DNA of 64,000 nucleotides, taken from contig JAEZTL010000006.1 in NCBI GenBank assembly GCA_023421395.1, positions 67,696 to 131,695 of the forward strand. Direction: 5' to 3'. This stretch comes from Bacillota bacterium. GTDB lineage: Bacteria; Bacillota; Clostridia; Christensenellales; Aristaeellaceae. Of the stretch, positions 23,055 to 31,258 are shown one piece after another. Below the pieces are notes generated by a model that ran no database searches, was not told the origin of the DNA, and saw only the letters and a program-made list of their open reading frames with translations. The position numbers and the translations under genes were made by a program. Within the stretch, counting starts at the first letter, position 1; the number at the start of each line of letters is the position of its first letter.

Positions 23055-25136
23055 ATGAGCAAGATGCCGGAAATGTTTGGCTCCATGGTGTTCAACGATA
23101 CCGTCATGAAGGCCCGGCTGCCCCATGATACCTACAAGGCGTTCAAAAAGAAGCTGGTCAAGGGCGAACCGCTGGACCGCCCGACCGCCGATGTCATCGC
23201 CAACGCCATGAAGGACTGGGCGCTGGAGAAGGGCGTCACCCACTACACCCATTGGTTCCAACCGATGACCGAGATTACCGCCGAAAAGCACGAAGCGTTC
23301 ATCAGCCCCGCCGGCGACGGCGTGATCATGGAATTCTCCGGCAAGGAGCTGATCCAGGGCGAGCCGGACGCGTCCAGCTTCCCCTCAGGCGGCCTGCGCG
23401 CCACCTTCGAAGCCCGCGGCTACACCGCCTGGGATCCCACCAGCTACGCCTTCATCAAGGAAAACACGCTGTGCATTCCGACCGCGTTCATGTCCTACAC
23501 CGGCGAGGTGCTGGATAAGAAGACGCCGCTGCTGCGTTCCATGGACGCGCTCAACGTACAGGCGCTGCGCATTCTGAAGCTGTTCGGCCGTGCCGACGTC
23601 AAGCGCGTCGTGACCACCGTCGGCCCGGAGCAGGAGTACTTCCTGATTGACAAGTCCATGTACGACAGGCGGCCCGATCTGATCTACACCGGCCGGACGC
23701 TCTACGGCGCCCGTCCGCCCAAGGGCCAGGAACTGGAGGACCACTACTTCGGCGCGCTGAAAAAGCGCGTCGGGGACTTCATGCGCGATCTGGACGAGAC
23801 GCTTTGGAAGCTGGGCGTGCTGGCCAAAACCGAGCATAACGAGGTTTCGCCCGCGCAGCACGAGCTGGCTCCGATCTTCAACAACACCAACATCGGCACC
23901 GATCACAACCAGCTGACGATGGAAATGATGAAGAAGGTTGCTTCCGAGCACGGCATGGTATGCCTGCTGCACGAGAAGCCCTTCGCCGGCGTCAACGGCT
24001 CGGGCAAGCACAACAACTGGTCCATCGCCACCGATGCCGGCGCAAACCTGCTGGAACCCGGCGCTTCTCCCAGCGAGAACGCCCAGTTCCTTCTGTTCCT
24101 GGCGGCGGTCATCAAGGCCGTGGACGAGCATCAGGACCTTCTGCGCATCTCCTGCGCCAGCGCGGGCAACGACCACCGGCTGGGCGCCAGCGAGGCGCCG
24201 CCGGCCATCATTTCCATGTTCCTGGGCGAGGAGCTGACGGCCATCGTCGAGGCGCTGATCGCCAAGGCCGCCTATAGCCCCAAGAGCAAGGACGAGATGG
24301 ACATCGGCGTCGCGGTGCTGCCCCACTTCTTCAAAGACACCACGGATCGCAACCGTACCTCGCCGTTCGCCTTCACCGGCAATAAGTTCGAATTCCGCAT
24401 GGTGGGGTCGGCGTTCTCCATCGCGGATCCGAACACCGTGCTCAACACCATCGTGGCGGAGTCGCTGCGCGTGTTCGCCGACAAGCTGGAAAAGGCCGAG
24501 GATTTCAATGTGGAGCTCAACCGCCTGATCCGCCACACCATCCGCGACCACAAGCGCATCATCTTCAACGGCAACAACTACGCGCCTTCCTGGGTGGAGG
24601 AGGCCGCGTCCCGCGGACTTCTCAACTGGAAGTCCTCCGCCGAAGCCGTCCCGCACCTGGCGGACGGGAAGAACGTTCAGCTGTTCAAGCAGCACAACAT
24701 CTTCACCGAGGCGGAAGTGCACTCCCGCATGGACATCCTGCTGGAGAACTACGTGAAGGTGATTTCCATCGAAGCGCTGACGATGCTGGACATGGTCAGC
24801 CGCGACATCATGCCTGCGGTGCTGGAGTTCAGCGGCAAGCTGGCGAAGGCCGCCGGATCGAAGGCCGCGCTGGATATCCCCGCCGACGCCGAGAAGGCGC
24901 TGTGCGCGAAGCTCAGCGGCCTGGCCAAGGCCATCATGGATAAGGCCGGCGCGCTGGATGCCGCCGTCAAGGGCCTGCCGGAGGATGGCGCCGCCAGCGC
25001 CGCCGCCTACACCCGCAAAGAGATTTTCTCTGCCATGAGCGCGCTGCGCGCCGTTGTGGACGAGGCCGAGCCGATGGTGCCCTCCAACGTGTGGCCGTAC
25101 CCCAGCTACGGCGAGATGCTGTTTAGCGTAAAGTAA
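23055..25136 (+). CDS. glnN: Glutamine synthetase, type III
   Basis: A 693-residue ATP-dependent enzyme making glutamine from glutamate and ammonia. Length and motifs match GSIII: VVTTVGPEQEYFLID, KTEHNEVSPAQHELAPIF, NGSGKHNNWSIATD and RTSPFAFTGNKFEFRMVGSA. It works as a cytoplasmic dodecamer and is the only ammonia-assimilation gene in the window. The AGGGGGT SD precedes the ATG. It is a single-gene unit between a consensus promoter and a terminator. Confidence 0.96.
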   Translation: MSKMPEMFGSMVFNDTVMKARLPHDTYKAFKKKLVKGEPLDRPTADVIANAMKDWALEKGVTHYTHWFQPMTEITAEKHEAFISPAGDGVIMEFSGKELIQGEPDASSFPSGGLRATFEARGYTAWDPTSYAFIKENTLCIPTAFMSYTGEVLDKKTPLLRSMDALNVQALRILKLFGRADVKRVVTTVGPEQEYFLIDKSMYDRRPDLIYTGRTLYGARPPKGQELEDHYFGALKKRVGDFMRDLDETLWKLGVLAKTEHNEVSPAQHELAPIFNNTNIGTDHNQLTMEMMKKVASEHGMVCLLHEKPFAGVNGSGKHNNWSIATDAGANLLEPGASPSENAQFLLFLAAVIKAVDEHQDLLRISCASAGNDHRLGASEAPPAIISMFLGEELTAIVEALIAKAAYSPKSKDEMDIGVAVLPHFFKDTTDRNRTSPFAFTGNKFEFRMVGSAFSIADPNTVLNTIVAESLRVFADKLEKAEDFNVELNRLIRHTIRDHKRIIFNGNNYAPSWVEEAASRGLLNWKSSAEAVPHLADGKNVQLFKQHNIFTEAEVHSRMDILLENYVKVISIEALTMLDMVSRDIMPAVLEFSGKLAKAAGSKAALDIPADAEKALCAKLSGLAKAIMDKAGALDAAVKGLPEDGAASAAAYTRKEIFSAMSALRAVVDEAEPMVPSNVWPYPSYGEMLFSVK

Positions 25137-25181
25137 GGGGCGAGAACCTTTCCTTCGGAATTCTTTTCGCCGGGATCATCA

Positions 25182-25213
25182 GGGGGAAGGATGCGTCGCA
25201 TCCTTCCCCTTGT
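25182..25213 (+). terminator. Terminator hairpin after glnN
   Basis: Arms GGGGAAGGATGC (25183-25194) and GCATCCTTCCCC (25198-25209) with a 3-nt loop. The following T-run is weak (TTGT). Confidence 0.65.
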
Positions 25214-25228
25214 CACGGCCCAGGCCCT

Positions 25229-25422
25229 GGAATACCAATACGGAATATGATTGCATCCAACGCGGCGAGGATTTGCGGATAGCAGCGCAAGGAGTTGGAA
25301 TGAGGCGACCCTTCGGGATACGCCTTCGGCGTGAAACGAGGCGCTGCGCGGAACGGGAAGCGACACAGCGATGTGCGAAAAAGACCGCCGCAACGATGCA
25401 AGAATATTTAGGATTGGAATAA
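25229..25422. repeat. 190-bp imperfect palindrome, MITE-like element
   Basis: The 26-bp ends 25232-25257 and 25395-25420 are inverted repeats with 19 of 26 positions matching (both contain CCAAT and TTGCATC on opposite strands). Pairing continues weakly inward (GCGGCG segments), so the whole unit could fold into a long hairpin. No protein of convincing composition is encoded. Together with the terminators around it, it fills the 529-bp gap between glnN and the ABC permease gene. Confidence 0.45.
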
Positions 25423-25514
25423 GCCTGCGGTTAGGGCTTGGACCGCTGCGAAGTGGAAGATGGGCAGCCTGCGGCGCGCAGGCGCCCTCCGGTTGCCCCA
25501 ATCCCCCAAAGAGA

Positions 25515-25548
25515 AAGAACGGCTGCACGGATGCACAGCCGTTCTTTT
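25515..25548. terminator. Intrinsic terminator, usable from both sides
   Basis: Arms AAGAACGGCTG (25515-25525) and CAGCCGTTCTT (25536-25546) with TTTT on the plus side and TTTCTCTTT on the minus side. It is likely the end of the ABC transporter operon. Confidence 0.7.
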
Positions 25549-25664
25549 GCGCATTCTTCGCCGCGTCCGAAGGACACAGAAAATCGGGGATTCCGAAGGG
25601 CCCCGAACCTTTCGGCGGGTCTCCGGGAGCGTCGCCTTCGGCGTAAACCCGGTTCGCTCCCCGA

Positions 25665-26633
25665 CTACCGCTCCTCGCGGAAGTAGTTGGTGCCGCAACC
25701 CCTGGGCTGCGCGTGCTCGCGGGACATGCGCACGGAGGTCATGATCAGCACCAGGATCGTCGCAAAGAAGGGAATCATGTTATAAATGGCGGAAGGGATG
25801 CTCAGCACGTTGGTGGGGATGTAGTACTTGAGCACGCTCAGCGCGCCGAAGACCAGCGAGCCCAGGAGCGCCTTGTAAGGGCTCCAGCCCGCGAAGATGA
25901 CCAGCGCCACCGCGATCCAGCCCAGGCCGCCCACGCAGTTGTAGGTCCAGGTGCCGCCGCAGGTGATGATCGACACGTACGCGCCACCCAGGCCGCAGAT
26001 GCCGCCGCCCAGCACGATGTTGACGTACTTGTACAGGTTCACGTTGATGCCCGCCGCGTCCGCCGCGCCGGGGTTCTCACCCACTGCGCGCAGGTTCAGG
26101 CCCCGCCGCGTGCGGAAGAGGTAGATGCCCATCGCCACCGCGATCGCCGCGCCGATGTAGACGAACAGCGTGTGGGAGAACAGCAGCTGGCCGATCCAGC
26201 GGATATCGCTGAGGAAGGGGATGTGGATCTCCTTGAACAGCACCTTGGTGGCGTCGGGCAGGATTACCATGCCGCCGGGGGTGCGCAGCGCCAGGTTTTC
26301 GCCGACAAAGTTGGCGAAGCCCGTGCCGAAGATGGTCAGCGTCAGGCCGGTGACGTTTTGGTTGGCCTTGAGGGTCACCGTCAGCACCGCGTAGATGAGC
26401 GCGCCCGCCGCGCCCGCCGCGAAGGCGCCCAGGTAGGCGAGGGCGGGACTGCCCGTCACATAGGCGGCGACAAAGCCGATCACCGCGCCCATGTACATCA
26501 TGCCCTCGACGCCCAGGTTCAGATTTCCGCTGCGCTCGGTCAGGATTTCGCCCAGCGTGCCGAAGAGCAGCGGAACGCCCGCCAGCATGGCCGCGAACAG
26601 GAATTTGACAAAGTAATCCATCGCGTCGTTCAC
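25665..26633 (-). CDS. ABC transporter permease, nucleoside/BMP type (second permease)
   Basis: A 322-residue membrane protein of the branched-chain/ribose permease superfamily, resembling the YufQ/NupQ type. It has about nine hydrophobic segments and the family motif GEILTERSGNLNLGVEGMM near the N-terminus and LRAVGENPGAADAAGIN in the cytoplasmic loop. With its partner permease and the double ATPase it would import nucleosides or a related compound. The GTG start at 26633 overlaps the upstream stop as GTGA, with a GGGGGG SD. Confidence 0.88.
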   Translation of the reverse strand: MNDAMDYFVKFLFAAMLAGVPLLFGTLGEILTERSGNLNLGVEGMMYMGAVIGFVAAYVTGSPALAYLGAFAAGAAGALIYAVLTVTLKANQNVTGLTLTIFGTGFANFVGENLALRTPGGMVILPDATKVLFKEIHIPFLSDIRWIGQLLFSHTLFVYIGAAIAVAMGIYLFRTRRGLNLRAVGENPGAADAAGINVNLYKYVNIVLGGGICGLGGAYVSIITCGGTWTYNCVGGLGWIAVALVIFAGWSPYKALLGSLVFGALSVLKYYIPTNVLSIPSAIYNMIPFFATILVLIMTSVRMSREHAQPRGCGTNYFREER

Positions 26634-27715
26634 AGCTTGACGCCCCCCTTCCGGCCCCAGATCACCTTGTAGTTGATGAAGAACTCGGCGCCCAGCACGA
26701 AGAACAGGATAATGCCCTGAAACACCTCCGACGTGGACGGCGAAATGTTGTAGATGGAGCGGATGGTGCCCGAGCCCTTCTGCAGGCAGGCGAAGAGCAT
26801 CGACACGATCAGGATGGCGAGCGGATTCAGCTGGGACAGCCAGGACACGGTGATGGCGGTGAAGCCGACGCCGCCGGCGACGGTCTCCGTCAGCGTTCGG
26901 TCCGCGCCGGAGGCTTGCAGCATGCCCGCCAGGCCCGCGATGGCCGCGGACAGAAACATCGTGCGCAGGATGATCTTCTTCACATTCATGCCGGCGTAGC
27001 GGGCGGTATTCTCGTTTTCGCCCACGACGGTCAGCTCGTAGCCCTGCTTGGTGCGCTTGAGATAGACGTACACCAGCACCACCAGAACGAGGGCCACGAT
27101 CCAGCCCGCGTGTATGCCCAGAACCTGCGGCATGCGCGCGGCCTTGTCAAACATCGGCACCTTGGGGAAGCCGCTCCTGGGGTCCCGCCAGGGGCCTTCG
27201 CGCATCAACTGGATGACGAAGATCGCGATGTAGTTCATCATCAGCGTAAACAGCGTCTCGTTGGTGCCGAAGCGCGCCTTGAACCAGGCGGGGACGAGGC
27301 CCCACAACCCGCCCGCGAGAAAGCCCGCCGCCGCCATCGCGGTCAAAAGCAGCGGCTGCGGCCAGTCCGCAAACGTCAGCGCGAAGAACGAGGCCGCCAC
27401 CGCGCCGATGGAGATCTGGCCTTCCGCGCCGATGTTCCAGAAGCGCATCTTGAACGCCAGCGTCACGCCCAGGGACGTGATACACAGCGGGATCGCGATT
27501 TTGATGGTTTCGCGCAGGTTGCTGGCGGTGCCCACGGCGCCGCTCACCATCGTGCCGTACACGGGGAAGGGATTGAATCCCACCGCCATTAGGAAAAGCC
27601 CGCCGGTGGCCAGCGCCATGAGGATCGCCAGCAGGCGGTACAGCGCCGCGCGCCAGGGGTCGATGGAAACGCGCTGTACGATGTGGGTGCGCACCCTCAC
27701 CTCGGAATCGCGCAT
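26630..27715 (-). CDS. ABC transporter permease, nucleoside/BMP type (first permease)
   Basis: A 361-residue membrane permease of the YufP/NupP type. It shows about nine membrane segments and the cytoplasmic loop ELTVVGENENTARYAGMN, which contacts the ATPase. FWNIGAEGQISIGAVAAS is typical of the family. The ATG at 27715 follows GGAGG by 9 nt, and its first 19 bases overlap the end of the ATPase gene. It forms the translocation channel with the following permease. Confidence 0.88.
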   Translation of the reverse strand: MRDSEVRVRTHIVQRVSIDPWRAALYRLLAILMALATGGLFLMAVGFNPFPVYGTMVSGAVGTASNLRETIKIAIPLCITSLGVTLAFKMRFWNIGAEGQISIGAVAASFFALTFADWPQPLLLTAMAAAGFLAGGLWGLVPAWFKARFGTNETLFTLMMNYIAIFVIQLMREGPWRDPRSGFPKVPMFDKAARMPQVLGIHAGWIVALVLVVLVYVYLKRTKQGYELTVVGENENTARYAGMNVKKIILRTMFLSAAIAGLAGMLQASGADRTLTETVAGGVGFTAITVSWLSQLNPLAILIVSMLFACLQKGSGTIRSIYNISPSTSEVFQGIILFFVLGAEFFINYKVIWGRKGGVKL

Positions 27716-29250
27716 TTGGCGTCGCCTCCTTCCAGAGCGCATCCGGTCATCATCAGGCCCAGTTGTTCCTTCGTGACGTCCTTGGCGTCCACAAGGCCCG
27801 TCACGATGCCGCCGCACATGACCATGATGCGGTCGCACAGCTCAAGCAGCACGTCCAGGTCCTCGCCGATGAAGAGAACCCCCACGCCGCGCGCCTTCTG
27901 CTCGTTGAGCAGGCGGTAGATTGTCATGGATGAATTGATGTCAAGGCCGCGCACCGGGTAGGCGGTGATGAGGATTTTTGGATCGGAGGCGATCTCGCGG
28001 CCCAAAAGCACTTTCTGAACATTGCCGCCGGAGAGCCGCTTCACCGGCGTGTAGACGTCCGGCGTCATGATGGAGAGCCGCTCGATCAGCTGGTTGGAGA
28101 GGCTTCTGGCGGGCCGCCGGTCGAGCAGCGGCGCGTGCTGTTCCTGATACTTCTTGAGCAGCATGTTGTCCACCATACCCATCGAACCCACCAGCCCCAT
28201 GCCCAGGCGGTCCTCCGGCACGAAGCTCATGGCCACGCCGCGCGCGGCGATTTCCCGGGGGGAAAGCCCCCGGAGCTCCCCGCCCTCAAACTGGATGGAC
28301 CCGCCGGAGGAGGTCTCAAGCCCGGCGATGGACTCGCACAGTTCCTTCTGGCCACTGCCGGCCACGCCGGCCACGCCCAGGATTTCGCCGCTTCGAAGGG
28401 TAAAGTTGATGTCGCACAGAGGCTTATTCTTCTCGGTGGCCGAGACGCTGAGGCCCTTCACCACCAGCGCGGGCGAAGGGTTCACCGGCTCGGGCCTGGC
28501 GATGGACAGATCCACCGCGCGGCCGACCATCTGCTCGGTCAGCGAGCGGGCGTCGGCGTCCTTGGTCTGGACGGTGCCCACCACCTCGCCCTTCCGGAGC
28601 GTCATCACGCGGTCGGAGATGGCCAGCACCTCGTTCAGTTTATGGGTGATGATGATGATCGCACAGCCCTCGTCCCGCATCCTGCGCAGGATCGCGAAGA
28701 GCTTGTCGATCTCCTGCGGCGTCAGAACCGCCGTGGGCTCGTCCAGGATCAGGATCCGGGAGCCGCGATAGAGCACCTTCAGGATCTCGACGGTCTGTTT
28801 TTCGCCCACCGACAGCGTGTAGATTTTGCTGGAGGGGTCGACCGCGAGGCCGAAGCGCTTGGAGATGGCGAGGATGTGATCGTTCAGCTGGCCCTTGGTG
28901 CGGCGGTCGCCCTTGGTGCCCATGACGATGTTTTCCGCCACGGTCAGAATGTCCACGAGCTTAAAGTGCTGGTGGATCATGCCGATGCCCAGGCGGATCG
29001 CGTCGGCGGGGGAGTGGATGGTGACGCTCTTGCCGCTGACGTGGATCGTGCCGCTGTCCGGCGCGTACATGCCGCCCAGCATGTTCATCAGCGTCGTCTT
29101 GCCGGAGCCGTTCTCGCCCAGCAGCGCAAGAATTTCGCCGTTATACAGCGTCAGGTTGATGTTTTGATTGGCCTTGACCGATCCGAACGATTTGGAAAGG
29201 CCCCGTAACTCTACCGCGGGCCGCCTTTCATCCTGGAGCAAACCGATCAC
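27697..29250 (-). CDS. ABC transporter ATP-binding protein with two ABC domains (nucleoside/sugar type)
   Basis: A 517-residue duplicated ATPase of the RbsA/NupO type. Domain 1 has Walker A GENGSGKTT, signature LSVGEKQ and Walker B ILILDEPT. Domain 2 is degenerate: Walker A reads GVAGSGQKE, signature LSGGNVQ, and the Walker B region reads ILITAYPVRGLD without the glutamate, as usual in this family. The best start is the GTG at 29250 behind GGGGG; an in-frame TTG lies 3 codons later. It is first gene of the transporter operon. The likely binding protein is at 42374-43471. Confidence 0.9.
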   Translation of the reverse strand: MIGLLQDERRPAVELRGLSKSFGSVKANQNINLTLYNGEILALLGENGSGKTTLMNMLGGMYAPDSGTIHVSGKSVTIHSPADAIRLGIGMIHQHFKLVDILTVAENIVMGTKGDRRTKGQLNDHILAISKRFGLAVDPSSKIYTLSVGEKQTVEILKVLYRGSRILILDEPTAVLTPQEIDKLFAILRRMRDEGCAIIIITHKLNEVLAISDRVMTLRKGEVVGTVQTKDADARSLTEQMVGRAVDLSIARPEPVNPSPALVVKGLSVSATEKNKPLCDINFTLRSGEILGVAGVAGSGQKELCESIAGLETSSGGSIQFEGGELRGLSPREIAARGVAMSFVPEDRLGMGLVGSMGMVDNMLLKKYQEQHAPLLDRRPARSLSNQLIERLSIMTPDVYTPVKRLSGGNVQKVLLGREIASDPKILITAYPVRGLDINSSMTIYRLLNEQKARGVGVLFIGEDLDVLLELCDRIMVMCGGIVTGLVDAKDVTKEQLGLMMTGCALEGGDAKCAIPR

Positions 29251-29262
29251 CTGCCCCCGAAA

Positions 29263-29303
29263 AATAATATCATTATTATACAGGAAGGGATAGCCGCCCG
29301 CAA
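29263..29303 (-). promoter_or_regulatory. Promoter and palindromic operator of the nucleoside transporter operon
   Basis: Minus-strand TTGCGG (29303-29298) and TATAAT (29280-29275) are 17 bp apart. A 15-bp palindrome AATAAT-atc-ATTATT (29263-29277) runs from the -10 into the start of transcription, a likely repressor site. Confidence 0.6.
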
Positions 29304-29383
29304 TGACATTTTGTGTTGAATCCGACCAATTTGAAAACTTTTTGATTCGTTGCAATGATTTTTGAAGCCGTGCCGCGGGCCAT

Positions 29384-29412
29384 TTGACAGAGCGGCGCGG
29401 CCGTATTATAAT
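29384..29412 (+). promoter_or_regulatory. Consensus promoter of scpB
   Basis: TTGACA (29384-29389) and TATAAT (29407-29412) with a 17-bp spacer. Confidence 0.85.
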
Positions 29413-29439
29413 GAACTGATGATTACACCGGAGGGCGTT

Positions 29440-29991
29440 ATGGACGAGGCCAAACTCAGCCGCATCGTGGAGGCGATCCTGTTCGTCGCCGGGGACCCGT
29501 TGAGCGTTCAGGACCTGGCGCACGCGTTTAACCTGACCGAGTCGGAGATGGCGGGCGCGATCGACCGGCTGAGCGATCATTGCGACCTGGAGCAGCGGGG
29601 CATCCGCGTCAACCGCTTCGGCGGCAAGGTGCAGCTGTCCATCCAGCCGGATCTGGCGCCCTGGGTGGACATGTTCCTGCAGCCGGTTCGGCAGCAGACG
29701 CTGTCGCAGGCGGCGCTGGAGACGCTGTCCATCATCGCCTACCGCCAGCCTGTGACGAAGCAGGACATCGAATCCGTGCGCGGCGTCAAGTGCGACTACT
29801 CGGTGCAGGCGCTTATGAACAAGAACCTGATCCGGGAGGCCGGGCGCAAGGAGGCGCTGGGCAGGCCCATCCTGTATGAGACGACGGACGAATTCCTGCG
29901 TCACTTCGGCATCGCGTCCCTCGTGGAACTTCCGATGGCGGCGCTGGGGCAGATCTCGATGAACCTGGAGCCGGAGGCGGAAGCCCAGTAA
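29440..29991 (+). CDS. scpB: Segregation and condensation protein B
   Basis: A 183-residue kleisin-associated subunit of the SMC-ScpAB condensin. Two winged-helix domains are visible, with LSRIVEAILFVAGDPLS at the start and LETLSIIAYRQPVTKQDIE in the second. The ATG at 29440 follows GGAGGG by about 5 nt, while an ATG at 29419 has no SD. scpA, usually adjacent, is not in the window; smc lies at 35577-39137 on the other strand. Confidence 0.93.
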   Translation: MDEAKLSRIVEAILFVAGDPLSVQDLAHAFNLTESEMAGAIDRLSDHCDLEQRGIRVNRFGGKVQLSIQPDLAPWVDMFLQPVRQQTLSQAALETLSIIAYRQPVTKQDIESVRGVKCDYSVQALMNKNLIREAGRKEALGRPILYETTDEFLRHFGIASLVELPMAALGQISMNLEPEAEAQ

Positions 29992-30062
29992 AAAAGGGCC
30001 CCGCGGGTACGAAAAGACCGCGGGATCCGGACGACCATGTTCAAAGTCCCCGTGAGATTTCG

Positions 30063-30101
30063 ATCGTTCCCGGCGCGCTTGTCGCCGGGAACGATTTTTT
30101 T
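30063..30101 (+). terminator. Strong intrinsic terminator after scpB
   Basis: Arms ATCGTTCCCGGCG (30063-30075) and CGCCGGGAACGAT (30083-30095) followed by T7. The 11-bp core of the stem is the same as at 12271-12299. Confidence 0.88.
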
Positions 30102-30221
30102 AGTGCGCGCGCCGGCAGAAGAAACCGTACCAAAATCCAGCGCACCGCGCGGAAATCCGCGAGGGACTCACGCGCACGCGGCTTCCTCTTTTGAATGAAC
30201 GCGGCTTTCGGTTTTTGATCG

Positions 30222-31115
30222 TCAGAAGCCGAGAAGCGTCACCACCAGCGGGATGGTGAAGATGCAAAGGATTGACGTGAAGGATACCTCCTGCGCCGCG
30301 AAAAGCGCGTCCCGGCCGTACATTTCGGCCAGCATCTGGCACATGATGGCGGAGGGCATCGCGCTGGAGAGCACCAGCGTGCCCGCTGCCACCGCGTCCA
30401 GGCCGAGCGCGCGGGTGAGCGCCAGCGCGGCCAGCGGCATGATGAGGAGTTTTACCCCGGACACCAGCGCGTTTTTCCAGTCCCAGAGCGCTTTGGGCAC
30501 AAAGCCGGTCATGCGGGCGCCGAGGATCAGCATCGCCAATGGTGTATTCATCGAGCCCAGCGCGTTCACAGGCGCGTCCAGGAGATCCGGCAGGTCTACC
30601 CTGAGGAGGAACAGCGCCGTGCCGATCAGCGCGGCCACGAAGCCGGGGTTGACGAGTTTCCGCCAGGAGAGGCTGCCGCGGTCCAGCTGCGCGATGCCCA
30701 CCGTCCAGACCACCAGGTTGAACGCGACGATCACCGCCGCCAGATACAGCGCGCCCAGATCGCCGTACACCGTCTGGATGATCGGCAGGCCCATGAAGCC
30801 CGCGTTGGGCAGCGCCGTCAGCATCGAAAGAATCGGGCGCACCCGATCGCTCTCGCGGCGGCAGGCGGCGTAGACCAGAATCATCGTCAGCGCCATCGTG
30901 ACCGTCGCCATCCACAGGACATGCAAAAAGCCCGCGAGGGACGCGGCCGTGTATTCATGCTGGGTGACCATGATCAGAAGCGCCGGGTTCGTGCCAAAAG
31001 TCACCAGGTCCGAAATGCCCTTGACCACCGGATCGCCCATCACGCCTTTTTTGCGGAGCAGCGCACCCACGAACGCGATGGCAAAGAGCATGAACAGCTG
31101 GGGGAGAACGATCAT
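30222..31115 (-). CDS. AEC-family (auxin efflux carrier-like) transporter
   Basis: A 297-residue membrane protein with about ten transmembrane segments in two bundles, matching the bacterial AEC/Mem_trans family that moves malate, other carboxylates or similar anions. It contains ALPNAGFMGLPI in the first bundle and SSAMPSAIMCQMLAE in the second, the paired crossover motifs. The ATG at 31115 has an AAGG SD about 10 nt upstream. It stands alone behind the pepF terminator. Substrate unknown. Confidence 0.85.
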   Translation of the reverse strand: MIVLPQLFMLFAIAFVGALLRKKGVMGDPVVKGISDLVTFGTNPALLIMVTQHEYTAASLAGFLHVLWMATVTMALTMILVYAACRRESDRVRPILSMLTALPNAGFMGLPIIQTVYGDLGALYLAAVIVAFNLVVWTVGIAQLDRGSLSWRKLVNPGFVAALIGTALFLLRVDLPDLLDAPVNALGSMNTPLAMLILGARMTGFVPKALWDWKNALVSGVKLLIMPLAALALTRALGLDAVAAGTLVLSSAMPSAIMCQMLAEMYGRDALFAAQEVSFTSILCIFTIPLVVTLLGF

Positions 31116-31134
31116 TTCCGCATGCCTTCTTCTG

Positions 31135-31174
31135 TAAAACTTGCGCCTGAAGCCCGCCCGCGGACTTCAGGCGC
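31135..31174 (-). terminator. Terminator after pepF
   Basis: Arms GCGCCTGAAG and CTTCAGGCGC (31143-31152 and 31165-31174). In the minus direction AAGTTTTAC follows. A run of ten C residues near 31208-31217 lies between this and pepF. Confidence 0.7.
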
Positions 31175-31258
31175 GTTTGCATTTTATAGGGAATCCGGGG
31201 GAAGTGCCCCCCCCCCGGCGGGGTGCGGGCGGAGCCCCGCCGCCCCCCCTGGCTTCCG

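Noticed and set aside
25438..25686. Short open frames around the glnN/ABC gap as small proteins
   Set aside because: They run through a terminator and repeat, have no SD and show Arg/Pro-rich shadow composition.
31205..31220. Run of about ten C residues near the pepF end as a phase-variation tract
   Set aside because: It is outside any reading frame and promoter; it may also be an assembly artefact.
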